64,000 bases of DNA from Entoloma clypeatum. Taxonomy: Eukaryota; Basidiomycota; Agaricomycetes; Agaricales; Entolomataceae. The notes beneath the pieces were generated by a model. It was given only the letters and a program-made list of their open reading frames with translations, had not been told where the DNA came from and did no database searches. This document shows positions 50,659 to 61,735 of the stretch, in pieces; the stretch's first letter is position 1, and every line of letters begins with the position of its first letter. The DNA is taken from positions 3,844,001 through 3,908,000 of the forward strand of contig OY751491.1 in assembly GCA_963565915.1 (NCBI GenBank). The letters run 5' to 3'. Made by a program: the position numbers and the translations under genes.

Positions 50659-51897
50659 GTCCCTGTGCTGTAGCATTGTCTCAACTCCTGCTAACATCTC
50701 TATCTCATGAACAGGATAATTTTGTTGTGCGGAATTCAATTTTGCCAAAAAAAATGCTGCAACTTTGGCGAAACGCCAGTCGTCGCCTTGGCTAACGACA
50801 CCCGTGATCCCTGTCCCACAACCGTCGGTAACAACATTCACGGGAGGTTCGACATTACCATAACGAAGAGGTTTCCAATGGTCTTCACGGCACCTAACGG
50901 CGAGATGTTTGACATCTTCAAACGCATGTTGGTGAGTATATGTCCACCAAAAAGGAACGGTATCCCCCGTTAACCCATGGAGGACACCCATAGGTACCCG
51001 GACACGATCAATATCATCGGCAAGGTACCCAACGGTGCCCAGGAACCCCCAAAGTAAGTCACAGTTAGTCGGCGTTTTCCAGCGCACTAACGCGTCGACC
51101 TTGTTAGGATCCATTCGGATACCATTATCATCCACTATCTGGCCGAGGATCTTGATCTCCAACTGGAGAAGATGGAGCTTGTTTTTGCTAAGGTAAAGCT
51201 TCTCTCGCATTAAGATATCAAACACAGCTTTAACATGTTCAATATGTTCTTCAAGGGTCCGCGAGTAAATCACGATATCATCAAGGTAGATATCCATGAA
51301 ATGACCGATGTATGGGGAAAAAATGTGGTTCATCGGGGCCTGAAAGGTAGCAGGTGCATTACAATCCCCGATTTGTATAACATTTGATACCATGTTTTCA
51401 TCAGGAGTCGAAACGGCAGTGCGTTCAACGTGTTTGGGCTTAACCCGAACCTGTTCATATGCGTCTTTCATATCAGCAAGGGAGCGGTACGATGCAGCAG
51501 CAAACCAACGCAACATTCCATCCTGATCCGGCAAAGGAGAAGACATCTTACATGTGTTCGCGTTTTGAGCACGTAGATTGATTATAGTACGTAAATGAAT
51601 TGGCTCGCCTGGCAAGCCAGGCTTTTTAATCAACATCATAGGAACTGTATTAGCTGAACTCGTCATCCGCCACCGACCGTTTGCAATGTAGTCATCGCGT
51701 TTTGTAGCCCACTGCGGTCGTAATGCCTCCGGGCATCGCGAAGGACGCCAGGGGTAGATACAGTCAGTGTCTATCAAGGGGATTTCATGATTAATGGCAC
51801 AATTCGGAGGCAACGGAGTGTCACTCGCCAAATGAAATAGCGGACGTGCATACTCAAGCAAATCACGACGTGCTCGTATAATCTCATCATCCCCCAT
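50659..51897 (-). pseudogene. Gypsy-C reverse transcriptase
   Basis: The open stretch starts at 51897 and holds an RT domain: RTIINLRAQNANT, SLADMKDAYEQVRVKP, the catalytic IYLDDIVIYSRT near 51290, KCDLLWGFLG-like thumb (TNCDLLWGFLGTVGYLADDI) and the RNase H start VVTDGCGTGITGVV with AAFFLAKLNSAQQNYPVHE. After 50659 the frame enters the G insertion. The tail peptide CKGKPLED is not element sequence. A TGA at 51905 separates it from the protease frame; both otherwise read in one phase (ALAS, stop, AIAMGDDE). Confidence 0.87.
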
Positions 51898-51906
51898 AGC
51901 AATGGC

Positions 51907-52618
51907 TCAAGAAGCGAGGGCCTGAGTGCCTACGCCTACCATAGGGAGGGACAACACCGAACCGACCACCAAACGGGGAGGGTTGATACCACACATAATT
52001 TTGTGCTGGTAAAGGAACGGAGTTCTGAGGATAAGATCATAGTTCGATAAATTAACAACGTCGAATGATCTCTTTTCATTGATCTTTTGATATTTCAGGT
52101 TCACCTTAGCTGCAAAATTGATACGCGACCTTGATCCCTGCACAGCAAGCTGCACCGGAACAGGTACGTCAAGTTCAGTTTTCTGCAAACCAAGTTGTTC
52201 AACCAGGGTACTAGAAATAAAGTCTCCAAGTGACCCAGAGTCAATTAAGGCACGAGCGGGGTGTCCATTGACATCAATGACCACAACTAGTGGTTTTGGA
52301 ATTCGACGCGCGGCGTCACGGACTCGAGCAGAGTTCTGTTGTACCGCAGGATATGTGTCCGATCCTACTTGCTGGGCAAATAACTCAAGGCTGCCCACAG
52401 TTTTGGACTCATCAATGAGATCTTGAGGATTGTCATCAAAGAGACATCCGAAATACATCCAGCCAGGTTTGAGGCGATGATTAAACGCCTCCCATTCCAT
52501 CCGTTTATAAGTATTCATCAATCGTGTAGCGTACCAATGACAAATATCAAAACAGGAATTATCAAGACGCTCCGAATTCAGAGCAGTCTTGAAGTGCATG
52601 TACTTGTCATGTACAATG
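51907..52618 (-). pseudogene. Gypsy-C protease region
   Basis: The sequence resumes Gypsy-C after the Copia-A insertion (VHDKYMHFKTALNSERLDNS) and contains a histidine/cysteine stretch, then an aspartic protease with VVIDVNGHPARALIDSGSLGD near 52230-52290 (LIDSGS catalytic motif) and SNYDLILRTPFLYQHK. In this motif, the usual ILGTPWL-type segment reads ILRTPFL, as is common in this gypsy group. The frame ends at TGA 51907, followed in phase by the RT sequence. The part preceding the insertion lies at 58443-59709. Confidence 0.85.
52614..52618. repeat. Copia-A target duplication, left copy
   Basis: CAATG, identical to 58443-58447 at the other end of Copia-A copy 2. Confidence 0.93.
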
Positions 52619-52928
52619 TGTTGAAGTTCCACCTGGGCGCTAGCCGCAAGTGTACTGAAGCAACCGGCTACAGTGGAAGTACTCTACGATACCGTTCTGA
52701 CCACTTACATAGGTTGGAGAGGGTGAGGCTGGTGAGAGCGGTTGAGGCTGGTAAGAGCGATGGAGGCGGTTAAGAGTCAAGAGACAACTTGTTGATATTG
52801 ACAGTTTCCTGGTCTTATATACCGTACTACTGTTTGTACCAACCAAACAAGTATGTAATGAAGATATGTAAAGGTCACGTGATGTAATCTAATCTAATCT
52901 AATCTACGTGATGGGAAAAGTTTCAACA
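52619..52928 (-). repeat. Copia-A copy 2 3' LTR
   Basis: TGTTGAAG to TTTCAACA, 310 bp, identical by reading to 58133-58442. The (TAATC) tandem is at about 52885-52905. Confidence 0.96.
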
Positions 52929-53008
52929 CCCCCCCATATTTAGTACATACTTCTAAATACATCTTTACTTTTTCCCACATATATATATATATAGGTACTC
53001 TGTTTCGC

Positions 53009-56000
53009 CTAGTTTTTTATCAATCCGAAGTACGGGATAAACTTGTTGAAGAGGATTTTCCCCAGATTCTTAGTTAAAAGGTCTGCAGGGTTGTTCACTC
53101 CTTCAATGAATTCGACCGTAATTATCCCTTCAGAGACTTTTTCTCTGACGAAGTGGAATCGCACGTCAATGTGCTTGGATCGCTTCTCAGTTACAGGGTT
53201 GGATGCGATAAAGACGGAGCCGTTGTTATCTCCGTAGATCGGTACTGATCCGATCTGCATTCCAAGCTCGGCAAGCATGCTTCTAAGCCATGTTACTGCG
53301 CGACTGCAATCTGATAGCGCCATGTATTCTGCTTCCGTGGAAGAGAGGGCAATGGTTTTTTGCGCCGATGAAACCCAGGTTACTGCTCCAGATGCCAGCG
53401 ATACGAAGTAACCAGTGGTGGACTTCCTGGTGTTTTCGTCTGACGCCCAATCGGAGTCTGTGAATGCGTAGATTCCTTTCCCAGAATCACCATCGTACAT
53501 GATCGCGTAATTTTTTGTTGCCTTCAAATACCTGCAAATATCCCTTGCCACTTCTAAATGGCGTTTGGTAGGGTTTGCGGAAAATTGGGACATTTTGATT
53601 ACGGCGAAACAAATGTCGGGTCTTGTCCCGATCATTAAGTACAATAATGATCCGATGACGGATTGGTACTTGGATCTGAGTTCCGCATTGGGTTCATCTT
53701 CAGATTTCATGGGTTTGTAGCCCGTTGGGAGTGGGGTATGGGTGGCATTAGATTCGCTCATCCCCATGCGTGCGAGAATTTTCTCAAGGTAGGGTACTTG
53801 ATCAATGAAGATCCTCTTCCCACGTTGCCTTATTTGGATAGAGAGAAATTCTTTTGGTTCCCCATCAGGGACTAGGTGGCCTAGGTCCCTACATTCCCAT
53901 GTTGTCATGAAGGCCTTCTTCTTTTCCAGCGTGTATTCCCGGTTTGTGCCGAGAAAGGCAGAGTCATCGACATAAATGACGGCGATCACAGTTTCCCCTT
54001 TGGTACTTGTGTGAATGAAAACTCCCGCATCGGAGTGAAGCCGGACAAAGCCGAGCTTTTTCATGGAGGAATCGAGTTCCCTCCACCAGGCTAATGCGGC
54101 CTGCTTGAGTCCGTATAGGGCTTTGTATAGTCGGTACACGAGGTTTTCTTTCCCTTTTACTATGTAGCCCTCAGGCTGTCGCATGTAAATTACCTCACGG
54201 AGTGTTCCATAGAGGAAGGCTGCTGAGACGTCCAAGAGTGTCATGAACCACCCTTCAAGGGCTGTCAATGCCAGAATTAATCGGACGGTCTCGTATCTCA
54301 CTACTGGTGAGAAGATCTGATCGAAGTCAATCCCTTCTACCTGTGAGAAACCTTTTGCAACAAGGCGCGCTTTCAAACGCCCGTCGGATTTTTCGTTGTA
54401 AACCCATTTGTTCCTTAGAGCTTTCCTCCCTGTAGGTAGGGGTACTAACTCCGTGATCACCCCGCGGCTTTTGAGCATGTCTAGCTCTTTTCGTTCTGCC
54501 GCATACCAATCTTCTTTGTTCGGAAGAGAGTATATGTCTTTGTGTGACATTTCGATGATGCCTACTTGGATGGAGATTGCCTCCATCAGGAGATCGTTCA
54601 TCCATGCCGTTTGACCGCCCAATCTACGTCTTCGATCCATTTTTTCAAGATCAGAAGCAGGGGTGTCTTCCCCATAGATGCTGTCTGGCATTCTCCGAAC
54701 TCGTCGTTCCCTGATCGGTCGATCTGGTACTTGCTCGGGCTCTGGAGTGGGTACTCGTGGCTCGTCATCGGGCTCGCTACGCGGCAAATCATCGTCTGAT
54801 TCAGGGTGATCCTGTCCAGTGGGAACAGGGTCGTGAGGTTTTTCGTAATGACTGTCATTGTCATCATTTCCAGGGATGAGGTCCTCAAACTCATCAGCCG
54901 GTTCTGGGTTTTCCATTTCTGGATGGTTCTCTGGCAAAGGGTCGATGTGGCATCTAGGGTACTTGCTTTCATCAAAGATAGCTTTCCCTCCCATGAAAAT
55001 TGTATTAGTCTCAGGATCCATGAAACGGTATCCTTTGACCCCTGGCTTTGATCCGAGATAAATCATCAATCGAGATCTAGACTCCAGGGAATTTCTACGT
55101 TTTTCTTTTGGGATATACACATATGCCTGACATCCGAAGACTCTGATGCTTGACATATCGGGGATCTCATTGGTCACCCTGAAGTAGGGGGTATCCCATT
55201 CGAGACGCTGCATGGGGGTTCTGTTGTAGAGAAAAGCTGCATGTTCCAAACAGAATTCCCACCACATAGGTGGTAAGCACGCGTCGAAGCGCAAGGCCTG
55301 AGATTTCTCCCACAGGGTTCGATTTATCCGTTCTGCTCGACCGTTCTGCTGGTGCTGATACGGGAGCGTGACGTCGATCAGAATTCCATGATCGGCAAGT
55401 ACATCCTTGTATTCGTTAAATTCTCCACCTCCATCAACTCGCCATTTCTTAGGAGTGGCGGCGAATTGATTCTGGATCATTGCAAGGAATTGTCGTAGTG
55501 CCATGACAGCATCCGACTTCTTCCTAAGCAAGACGACCCAGACGTGGGATGAAAAATCGTCCAAAAACGTAAGGAAATATTTATATTTGTGGTATGATGC
55601 CGTGGATATTTGTTTGAGATCGGAATGGATCAGATCAAAGGTTTTTGTTGCCCTTGTTATCGAATTGGGATATGACTGATTCGGCATTTTCCCTTTGAGG
55701 CAACCTGTGCAACTTTCCTGTGATTTCTCACGTACTAGTGTTTCAGGTACCCCTTTGGTACTGGTGGGAATCTTTCGGAGTGCTTGATCATTTGGGTGAC
55801 CAAGGCGCTTGTGCCATGTTTCAACAGTGATTTCGCTCGAGATTGCATGGATCTGGTCATAGCGTATTTCAGTGTCTAACCAGTAAATGGTTTGACCAAG
55901 GATGTGGGGCGAAAACTGGATTTTGCTCAGCCCTTTGGAGATGTTAATTTCTCCACAAGTCCCGTCTACTTTGTAACCATGGTTAAGGAAGACGCCTAGG

Positions 56001-57769
56001 GACAATAGGCGTGTGTCCATGTCCGGGATGTAGAACACCGGTCTGAGAAGATGGGTTTTAACTTCCCCATTTAGGGTGTGCCGTACTGGAACGGCCCCAA
56101 CTCCAAGAATTTCCAGTTTCTTCCCTTTGGCTGCAGTTTGGACGAATCGCTTGACCGTGAGAGGTCTATAATATGCGAAGTCCTTAAACTCATAGGTGAA
56201 GTGTAAAGAGGCGCCGGAATCTAATATCCATTGCGCGCGTTCTTTTTCCTTACAATGTGTACAAGAAGCAAAATGTTTAATATATTTTTTATGTAAATCA
56301 CTGCTAAAGTGATCTACGCATTCTGTACTGGTACTGGCTATTATGTCATACGTCTGTTGAGAGGTATTGTTAGCTTTCCGCAACTGGTAAGGTTTAAGAA
56401 AGGGTTTTGACGAACCGTCAAGTTCTATCTCGTCCTCAAATACATCCGGCCCCATCCGTTCCTGGTCGATGTCCATCATTTTCAGCGATTCTTCTATCGA
56501 CGGGGCTACGCGACGCTGTTTAGCCGGCCTTTCGTCGATGTCAGGAATGATGGTATCTAAGATACGGAGGTTTGACCCAGAGGGTTGAGCACCGATTTCT
56601 CGGGCGAGTCTTCGCACCCTCTCGTTCTTTTTCCACACAGACGGCTTTCCAGAGGGAAGCCCGGTGTACTGAGAAGGAGGCGGGTTCATGCGTTGCAGGA
56701 GTGACTGCATCTTCTCCGATTCAGGTTGCGCGGTACTCATAGTTTTCCCGCGGCCCGTTACAGTGGTGAAGGTGGGTGCATGACGAGGAGGAAGAGGGCA
56801 AGGAGCAGGACGACGAAGGGGTTGCTCAATGGCTGGTGCAATAAACTCGACCATTTCCTCAGCTTGGTCGGAGTCGTTTTCTGCGTTGTTGGCGCGCTTC
56901 TTCTGGTTGCGCCAGCGTCCTTTTCCCTTCTTCTTTTCAGAAGCGGTACTTGGGTCGGTCGAGTTAGGCTGCTCGTCAGCATTGTTACGCGAGGTACTCG
57001 GCGCTGTCTGCTTTTCCCATTTGGGGTCTTGCCCCTTTCGCTTAGTCCCGGAAATTTTCCGGGCCTGCTCGTTGGACGCCCGAGTAGACCCAATTGCGTA
57101 CTTGCGCCTGTACTCTGAGACGATGCTGTCGGCGACCGCCTGCCATGTGAAGTCGTCGGCGTCGTAGACCTGAAAGAGGGCGGTGGAGAGCGACGACCAA
57201 GCATCGGGAATGGCACTTGCCAGGATCATAGCTTGCATGAGGTCGGGCACGACAAAATTCGACTCGCTGAGACGAGCGAAGAGTGATCCTAGGCGTTCGA
57301 TCTCTGGCACAGGGTCCCGACCTGACAGTTTGAAGGAGGCAGCGGCCTTAAAGTCGCCGAATATGGTGGCGGGGGAGACCTTTGAATACGTGTCCTTCAG
57401 TATCGTCCAGGCTTCCTTCGAGGTCTTGGCGTCTTTGATGTGCCTCCTGATGGCTTCGGAGACCTTGAGGCGGATGGAACCGAAAGCCATGTCGTCGTCC
57501 CTGATCCAGGTCTTCCTTTCTTTGTGGAAGGCGGGCTGGTCGACGGTGACGGTGATGACCGGAGGCTGGGTTGCAGACGTCGAGGTGGCAGAGGCAGGAG
57601 TAGAGACCGTGACGGTGAAGTCCTCGATAGTGGGGCGCTCAATGTCGCCGGATACGAGGCGCCAGACTCCTTGATGGAGGAGGTAAGATTTCATCTTCTC
57701 GGCCCAACTCTGATAGTCGATGCCGTCGAAGATGGCGATGGAGTCAAGGGCAGAGCGAGAGGTAGACAT
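53009..57769 (-). CDS. Copia-A gag-pol polyprotein, intact
   Basis: A single 1586-codon frame from 57769. Domains in order: copia-type Gag N-terminus (FDGIDYQSWAEKMKSYLLHQ near residue 14) and UBN2-like capsid region to about 250; a basic linker without a CCHC knuckle; aspartic protease, WILDSGASLHFTYEF near 515; GAG-pre-integrase zinc region, WHKRLGHPND and CTGCLKGK near 665-705; integrase core with HSDLKQIS near 725, WRVDGGGEF near 775 and GRAERINRT near 810; RT beginning NKWVYNEKSDGRLKARLVAK near 1130, with VIYVDDSAFLG near 1266; RNase H with FTDSDWASDENTRKSTTGYF near 1440, SSTEAEYMALSD and YGDNNGSV. It encodes all functions for particle formation, reverse transcription and integration. 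Expression of Gag and Pol as one frame is usual for copia. Confidence 0.96.
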   Translation of the reverse strand: MSTSRSALDSIAIFDGIDYQSWAEKMKSYLLHQGVWRLVSGDIERPTIEDFTVTVSTPASATSTSATQPPVITVTVDQPAFHKERKTWIRDDDMAFGSIRLKVSEAIRRHIKDAKTSKEAWTILKDTYSKVSPATIFGDFKAAASFKLSGRDPVPEIERLGSLFARLSESNFVVPDLMQAMILASAIPDAWSSLSTALFQVYDADDFTWQAVADSIVSEYRRKYAIGSTRASNEQARKISGTKRKGQDPKWEKQTAPSTSRNNADEQPNSTDPSTASEKKKGKGRWRNQKKRANNAENDSDQAEEMVEFIAPAIEQPLRRPAPCPLPPRHAPTFTTVTGRGKTMSTAQPESEKMQSLLQRMNPPPSQYTGLPSGKPSVWKKNERVRRLAREIGAQPSGSNLRILDTIIPDIDERPAKQRRVAPSIEESLKMMDIDQERMGPDVFEDEIELDGSSKPFLKPYQLRKANNTSQQTYDIIASTSTECVDHFSSDLHKKYIKHFASCTHCKEKERAQWILDSGASLHFTYEFKDFAYYRPLTVKRFVQTAAKGKKLEILGVGAVPVRHTLNGEVKTHLLRPVFYIPDMDTRLLSLGVFLNHGYKVDGTCGEINISKGLSKIQFSPHILGQTIYWLDTEIRYDQIHAISSEITVETWHKRLGHPNDQALRKIPTSTKGVPETLVREKSQESCTGCLKGKMPNQSYPNSITRATKTFDLIHSDLKQISTASYHKYKYFLTFLDDFSSHVWVVLLRKKSDAVMALRQFLAMIQNQFAATPKKWRVDGGGEFNEYKDVLADHGILIDVTLPYQHQQNGRAERINRTLWEKSQALRFDACLPPMWWEFCLEHAAFLYNRTPMQRLEWDTPYFRVTNEIPDMSSIRVFGCQAYVYIPKEKRRNSLESRSRLMIYLGSKPGVKGYRFMDPETNTIFMGGKAIFDESKYPRCHIDPLPENHPEMENPEPADEFEDLIPGNDDNDSHYEKPHDPVPTGQDHPESDDDLPRSEPDDEPRVPTPEPEQVPDRPIRERRVRRMPDSIYGEDTPASDLEKMDRRRRLGGQTAWMNDLLMEAISIQVGIIEMSHKDIYSLPNKEDWYAAERKELDMLKSRGVITELVPLPTGRKALRNKWVYNEKSDGRLKARLVAKGFSQVEGIDFDQIFSPVVRYETVRLILALTALEGWFMTLLDVSAAFLYGTLREVIYMRQPEGYIVKGKENLVYRLYKALYGLKQAALAWWRELDSSMKKLGFVRLHSDAGVFIHTSTKGETVIAVIYVDDSAFLGTNREYTLEKKKAFMTTWECRDLGHLVPDGEPKEFLSIQIRQRGKRIFIDQVPYLEKILARMGMSESNATHTPLPTGYKPMKSEDEPNAELRSKYQSVIGSLLYLMIGTRPDICFAVIKMSQFSANPTKRHLEVARDICRYLKATKNYAIMYDGDSGKGIYAFTDSDWASDENTRKSTTGYFVSLASGAVTWVSSAQKTIALSSTEAEYMALSDCSRAVTWLRSMLAELGMQIGSVPIYGDNNGSVFIASNPVTEKRSKHIDVRFHFVREKVSEGIITVEFIEGVNNPADLLTKNLGKILFNKFIPYFGLIKN

Positions 57770-58132
57770 TGTGAATGAATCTAAAAAAGGGTTCTCAATC
57801 AGTGATGTGTCATGAATATGATTCGAGAAAACAATTGAATGATTCCTTATGACATATTCCCTTCAGGAATAGCGGTCATGGGAAAACCCTTTATATGTCA
57901 GAAACGTATAAGGTGCGATCAACGTTTCCACATGGAGTGTACTAGGTCAATCCCCTTAGGGATGTCTCATGACAGGTACTTGTCGTAATGACGTTTCCCA
58001 GGTTCATATGTGAAGAAGTAAGACTCAGAACCTAGATCTTTCGATCGGTTCTTTGCCAACCAGGGTAGAGTGGGCAGGTACTCGCTGTTGCCAGCGTTTC
58101 CCAAATCCCTCTGCTATCCGGGGCCCATAACC
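57770..58132 (-). other. Copia-A copy 2 leader
   Basis: 363 bp lie between the 5' LTR and the start codon, nearly identical to 2890-3250 of copy 1. It should hold the primer-binding site next to 58132 (minus-strand GGTTATGGGCCCCGG) and the RNA packaging signal. I cannot name the primer tRNA. Confidence 0.6.
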
Positions 58133-58442
58133 TGTTGAAGTTCCACCTGGGCGCTAGCCGCAAGTGTACTGAAGCAACCGGCTACAGTGGAAGTACTCTA
58201 CGATACCGTTCTGACCACTTACATAGGTTGGAGAGGGTGAGGCTGGTGAGAGCGGTTGAGGCTGGTAAGAGCGATGGAGGCGGTTAAGAGTCAAGAGACA
58301 ACTTGTTGATATTGACAGTTTCCTGGTCTTATATACCGTACTACTGTTTGTACCAACCAAACAAGTATGTAATGAAGATATGTAAAGGTCACGTGATGTA
58401 ATCTAATCTAATCTAATCTACGTGATGGGAAAAGTTTCAACA
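58133..58442 (-). repeat. Copia-A copy 2 5' LTR
   Basis: 310 bp, identical by reading to 52619-52928; flanked outside by the target duplication CAATG at 58443-58447. Confidence 0.96.
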
Positions 58443-61400
58443 CAATGGTCACATCCTGGAAGACATTACTTGGGTAGAGCTGGAATCAATCTCCCTCACA
58501 GTTGGTGAGGTGAACAGTGGAATCCTCGCCTGGATATGGTACACCCTCCAACAATGCTTTCTTGGCATTCCATTTGACCAGGTCCTCACCAGGCTCCAAG
58601 CTCAATGTGGAGAGGTATTGATCCACGTTAGTAATGGGGCTCTCATTCTTTTTGGCACACTGATGAGCATACCAGAATCCAGTCATAAAACTAGGCTGTT
58701 TGACAATGGATCCGGGAATTTTGAGTGGGGGCTCAAAATCTTGAACAATATCGTATAACACAATCCGACCTCCCACAATTCTGAAGGCTAAGAAGCGGGT
58801 ATCTATGCCACAAGGTGGGGCATCGTCCCCATGCAAGAGGTATGGTCCCATCCCTCCCAGCATGTGCATCAGCTTATGAGAAGCAGGGTCACTGATTTGA
58901 CAATACGGATGAGTCCCTTGCAGATAGGCATTCCCTACTCTGAAGGGCTCATCATTAACATACAAAATGTCAGAAACATTATCTGAGTTGTCCACCGATT
59001 CACAATCGGACTCTTCGCCAGAGTTGGAAACGGACTCAAGCGATGGTAAATCGTCACAATCATCAATTTCGACAATGTCAAACTCCATCATACCCAAAGA
59101 TACGGCTTCAGTAGTATCCGCCAAGGTCGAAACATAAGTCCCTTCATCATCCCCAAAGCCGATTGCAAAGTTACTAACTCCCGGAGGTTTATTCCCAGTA
59201 GATTTCGCTGTGTTAGCCTTTGGGCAATTTCGGGACATGTGCCCGACCTCTTTACAACGGAAACATTTTCCTGTGGCACGCAGCTCGTCTTCCTCTTCCT
59301 TGGAAAGAGGAGAAGGTCTCGAACGAGGTGTGTTGGTACTTTTGAGTCTCGACGGACCAGGCTTAGGTCTGTTTGTCCTTTCGCCACCAGCTTTATTACC
59401 TCCGGAATTACTACCCGATGTTTTGTGGTCAGGAGATGACCACAAGCGGTTGCTCCCTGGACGACTTGGGTATGAACGGTATGTTCCCGAGCTGCCACCA
59501 TGTGAAGATGGATTCCCCATACCATTACCAGAACCCTGGCGATGATTATCTGGAGTGCTCGATACACGGCGATTTTTGCCAATATCAACCTTCTCGGCGA
59601 GCTCGAGATATTCCGCTTCCTTGACCACCTTTCCCCACTTTGCGCTTTCAGGGGTCAGATGCCGTTTATAGAGATCCTTCCGTATAGATGGATGGAATCC
59701 TTTGAACAATTTGATAACCTTTTCATGCTTGCTCCGAATACCAACAATTGCAAAAAGTTCCTTTCAACTTGCTACATACTCCTGAACGGAGTGTTTTCCT
59801 TGAGTGAAAGACTCAAGACGTTCTCATTGCTTATCTCTGAAATCCACAGGAAAGCACGCATTGAATAGCTTCTTGAAGAACTCGCTCAACTTCCAGGCTT
59901 CAGGATTCATTGAGGCCTCTTGGGTGTAGAACAAATATGCTCTCCCAGTCAAGAATTCGGAGATAACAAGGACGCGGTGTTTCGGTTCGACACATCCATA
60001 CTTTACATAGATGGTGCTATGTGCAATAAACTTTTGGAAGGCTCGGATGTCTGCAGTCCCATTGTACTTCTCGGGAGGAGTCGGCTTAATCAGAGACTTC
60101 TGGGTTTTCTTAGTGCGTTTCTTATAACGCTTTTTGGACTTTCGTCTGCTCAAACATGCAGGGGATTTCCGTCCTCGAGGTGAGCCACGACGACCACAGC
60201 AATGGTGATGCCTCTCGCGATTCCTGTCCGATTCTGACCCAGAGCTCAAAGAGGCTGAGGACAAGCTCGGCGACAAGCTCATCCCAGAGCTTTCACTGTG
60301 AGTAGACTCAGTTTCATCAGAGTCATCTGAATCTGAGCTGGAGTCAGAAGAAGAGGAGTTGTCCGACAGATCCCCATTGTTCCCTAGCCATTCAAAGGCC
60401 TTTCCAAGAGCACTCTCCAATGTCACTTGGTCCACCGGATGCAATGCGTCTTTCTTCTTAGTGTGACCTTTGTCTTTGTCAGAGGACTTGTCCTTTGTCC
60501 CTCCGACAACTTTATCAACCATCTCTTTGAGTGGTTCCGATAGGGCACGATTGAATTTGACATGCTCCGATCATGATTTAGAAGGCTTCTGGACATGAGA
60601 GGAATCATGAGGCTCCTCTGGTAAGCCTTTTAGCCAACGCAGGCCAGCCTTAGCCTCGTCTATTTGCTTTTTAAGGAACCCTCTAACAAGATCTTCCTTT
60701 TCGTTATCATCATTACCAACGGCCGCGAAGTGTTCTGCGAACTCACGGTCCCTATGCTCCTGAAGACTTCGCAGGATACTCATTTGGACTTCTGGGTCCA
60801 CGATATCGGTGTCAAACAAGACATTACCCCATTCTTTGGGGTCAACTCCTTTCCCTCTAATATACTCAGGAAGGTCCCCCAGGAGTTCATTCCTGGGTTT
60901 CTCTGGTGAGTCATCAGACTCATCTCCGTCATGTCCCTGTTCCTCAGTGGTGATGGTCTGGCCGTGACCCACCATATTCCCAAGGATGGCCATATCCTTG
61001 TTAGGGACTGTTTTCAAGGGCTTACCCCAATTCGAAATCTCAGTTTTCGATTGAAAAGGATACATTGGTCTCGGGAAAGGTGTGTCCTCACCCTCCAAGA
61101 CATCCATTTTGCTAGCAGACTGATCATTACCAGTCTCAACTATTTTAACAAAATTCTTGTCAGACAAGCCGACGGATTCCTCTCCCAGCTCAACGCCAGG
61201 AGGACTAATCACCAACGACGCGGCAGCGCTCGGACCACTCAAGGGTCCGGAAATTTTTTCGGTTCCGACAGATGAAATATCCAACAGTTCCAACAGCTCT
61301 GATGAGCTGAAACGTCCCCCACCACGCACATCGACCTCGCCAGGCCTAGTAACAGGACCCTTAGAGACGACGGCCTTTGGGGACACCGGGCGAATACCAT

Positions 61401-61464
61401 GGCTTCGAATAGGATACCTCTGCACAGTAGACATTTCAGTAAAAATTTTCAAGACAAGACTCAT
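58443..61464 (-). pseudogene. Gypsy-C Gag, several nonsense codons
   Basis: One phase can be followed from 61464 (or the second ATG at 61434, MSTVQRYPIRSHG) to the Copia-A insertion, with TGA stops near 60568, 59824, 59769 and 58488. The N-terminal 300 residues are acidic and of low complexity. The middle has a serine-aspartate tract (near 60330-60380) and a lysine/arginine-rich stretch (about 60100-60180), followed by a capsid-like region (YNGTADIRAFQKFIAHSTIYV, RVLVISEFLTGRAYLFY). The C-terminal part has a single zinc knuckle, CFRCKEVGHMSRNC, near 59240, and an acidic region leading to protease. Several of the stops fit CGA arginine codons changed to TGA. The large, highly charged N-terminus is usual for this Gag type in basidiomycetes. 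Confidence 0.85.
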
Positions 61465-61735
61465 GTTGATGGAATTCCGGGTTGATCAGACCTGGGGGGA
61501 TCCAATGAACGAAGAGTCGATGAAGATTCAAGTTAAGAGCGCTTGGAACGTTCAAAAAGATGTGACAGTACTGTAGTATTACGACCGTAGATTCACATAA
61601 CGCGTAACAGCAGGCTGTGAATTGAATCTATTGGGCACTGTAACACGTAACATTGCACAATGAATTTGTTTTCCAACAAAATCAAAATCAGTGATTTTCC
61701 CCTTCAAAAATGACTATTGTGGCTGCTACGAACAC
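61465..61735. other. Short spacer, no feature assigned
   Basis: About 270 bp separate Gypsy-C Gag from the DDE_1 gene. TAACGCGTAACA and TAACACGTAACA occur near 61597 and 61640 and could belong to a lost Gypsy-C LTR (TGTTACGCG on the minus strand), but I could not define a second end. Confidence 0.4.

Larger units (their letters stand above)
52619..58442 (-). mobile_element. Copia-A copy 2, complete and apparently recent
   Basis: This 5824-bp minus-strand element has LTRs of 310 bp at each end that I read as identical, a perfect 5-bp target duplication (CAATG) and one uninterrupted gag-pol frame. The polypurine tract is seven G on the minus strand (52929-52935), touching the 3' LTR. It interrupts Gypsy-C between gag and protease. 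Identical LTRs, intact coding sequence and intact target site point to a recent insertion. Confidence 0.96.
46713..61464 (-). mobile_element. Gypsy-C retrotransposon, broken by four insertions
   Basis: Minus-strand Ty3/gypsy body pieces in order are 61464-58443 (gag), 52618-51907 (protease), 51897-50659 (RT and start of RNase H), about 48580-47665 (RNase H and long linker) and 47206-46713 (linker and integrase zinc finger). The breaks are a complete Copia-A, the G-repeat insertion, an LTR-F solo LTR and Chromo-E copy 2. I see no LTR of its own. At least five in-frame stops interrupt otherwise continuous coding sequence. Confidence 0.85.
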
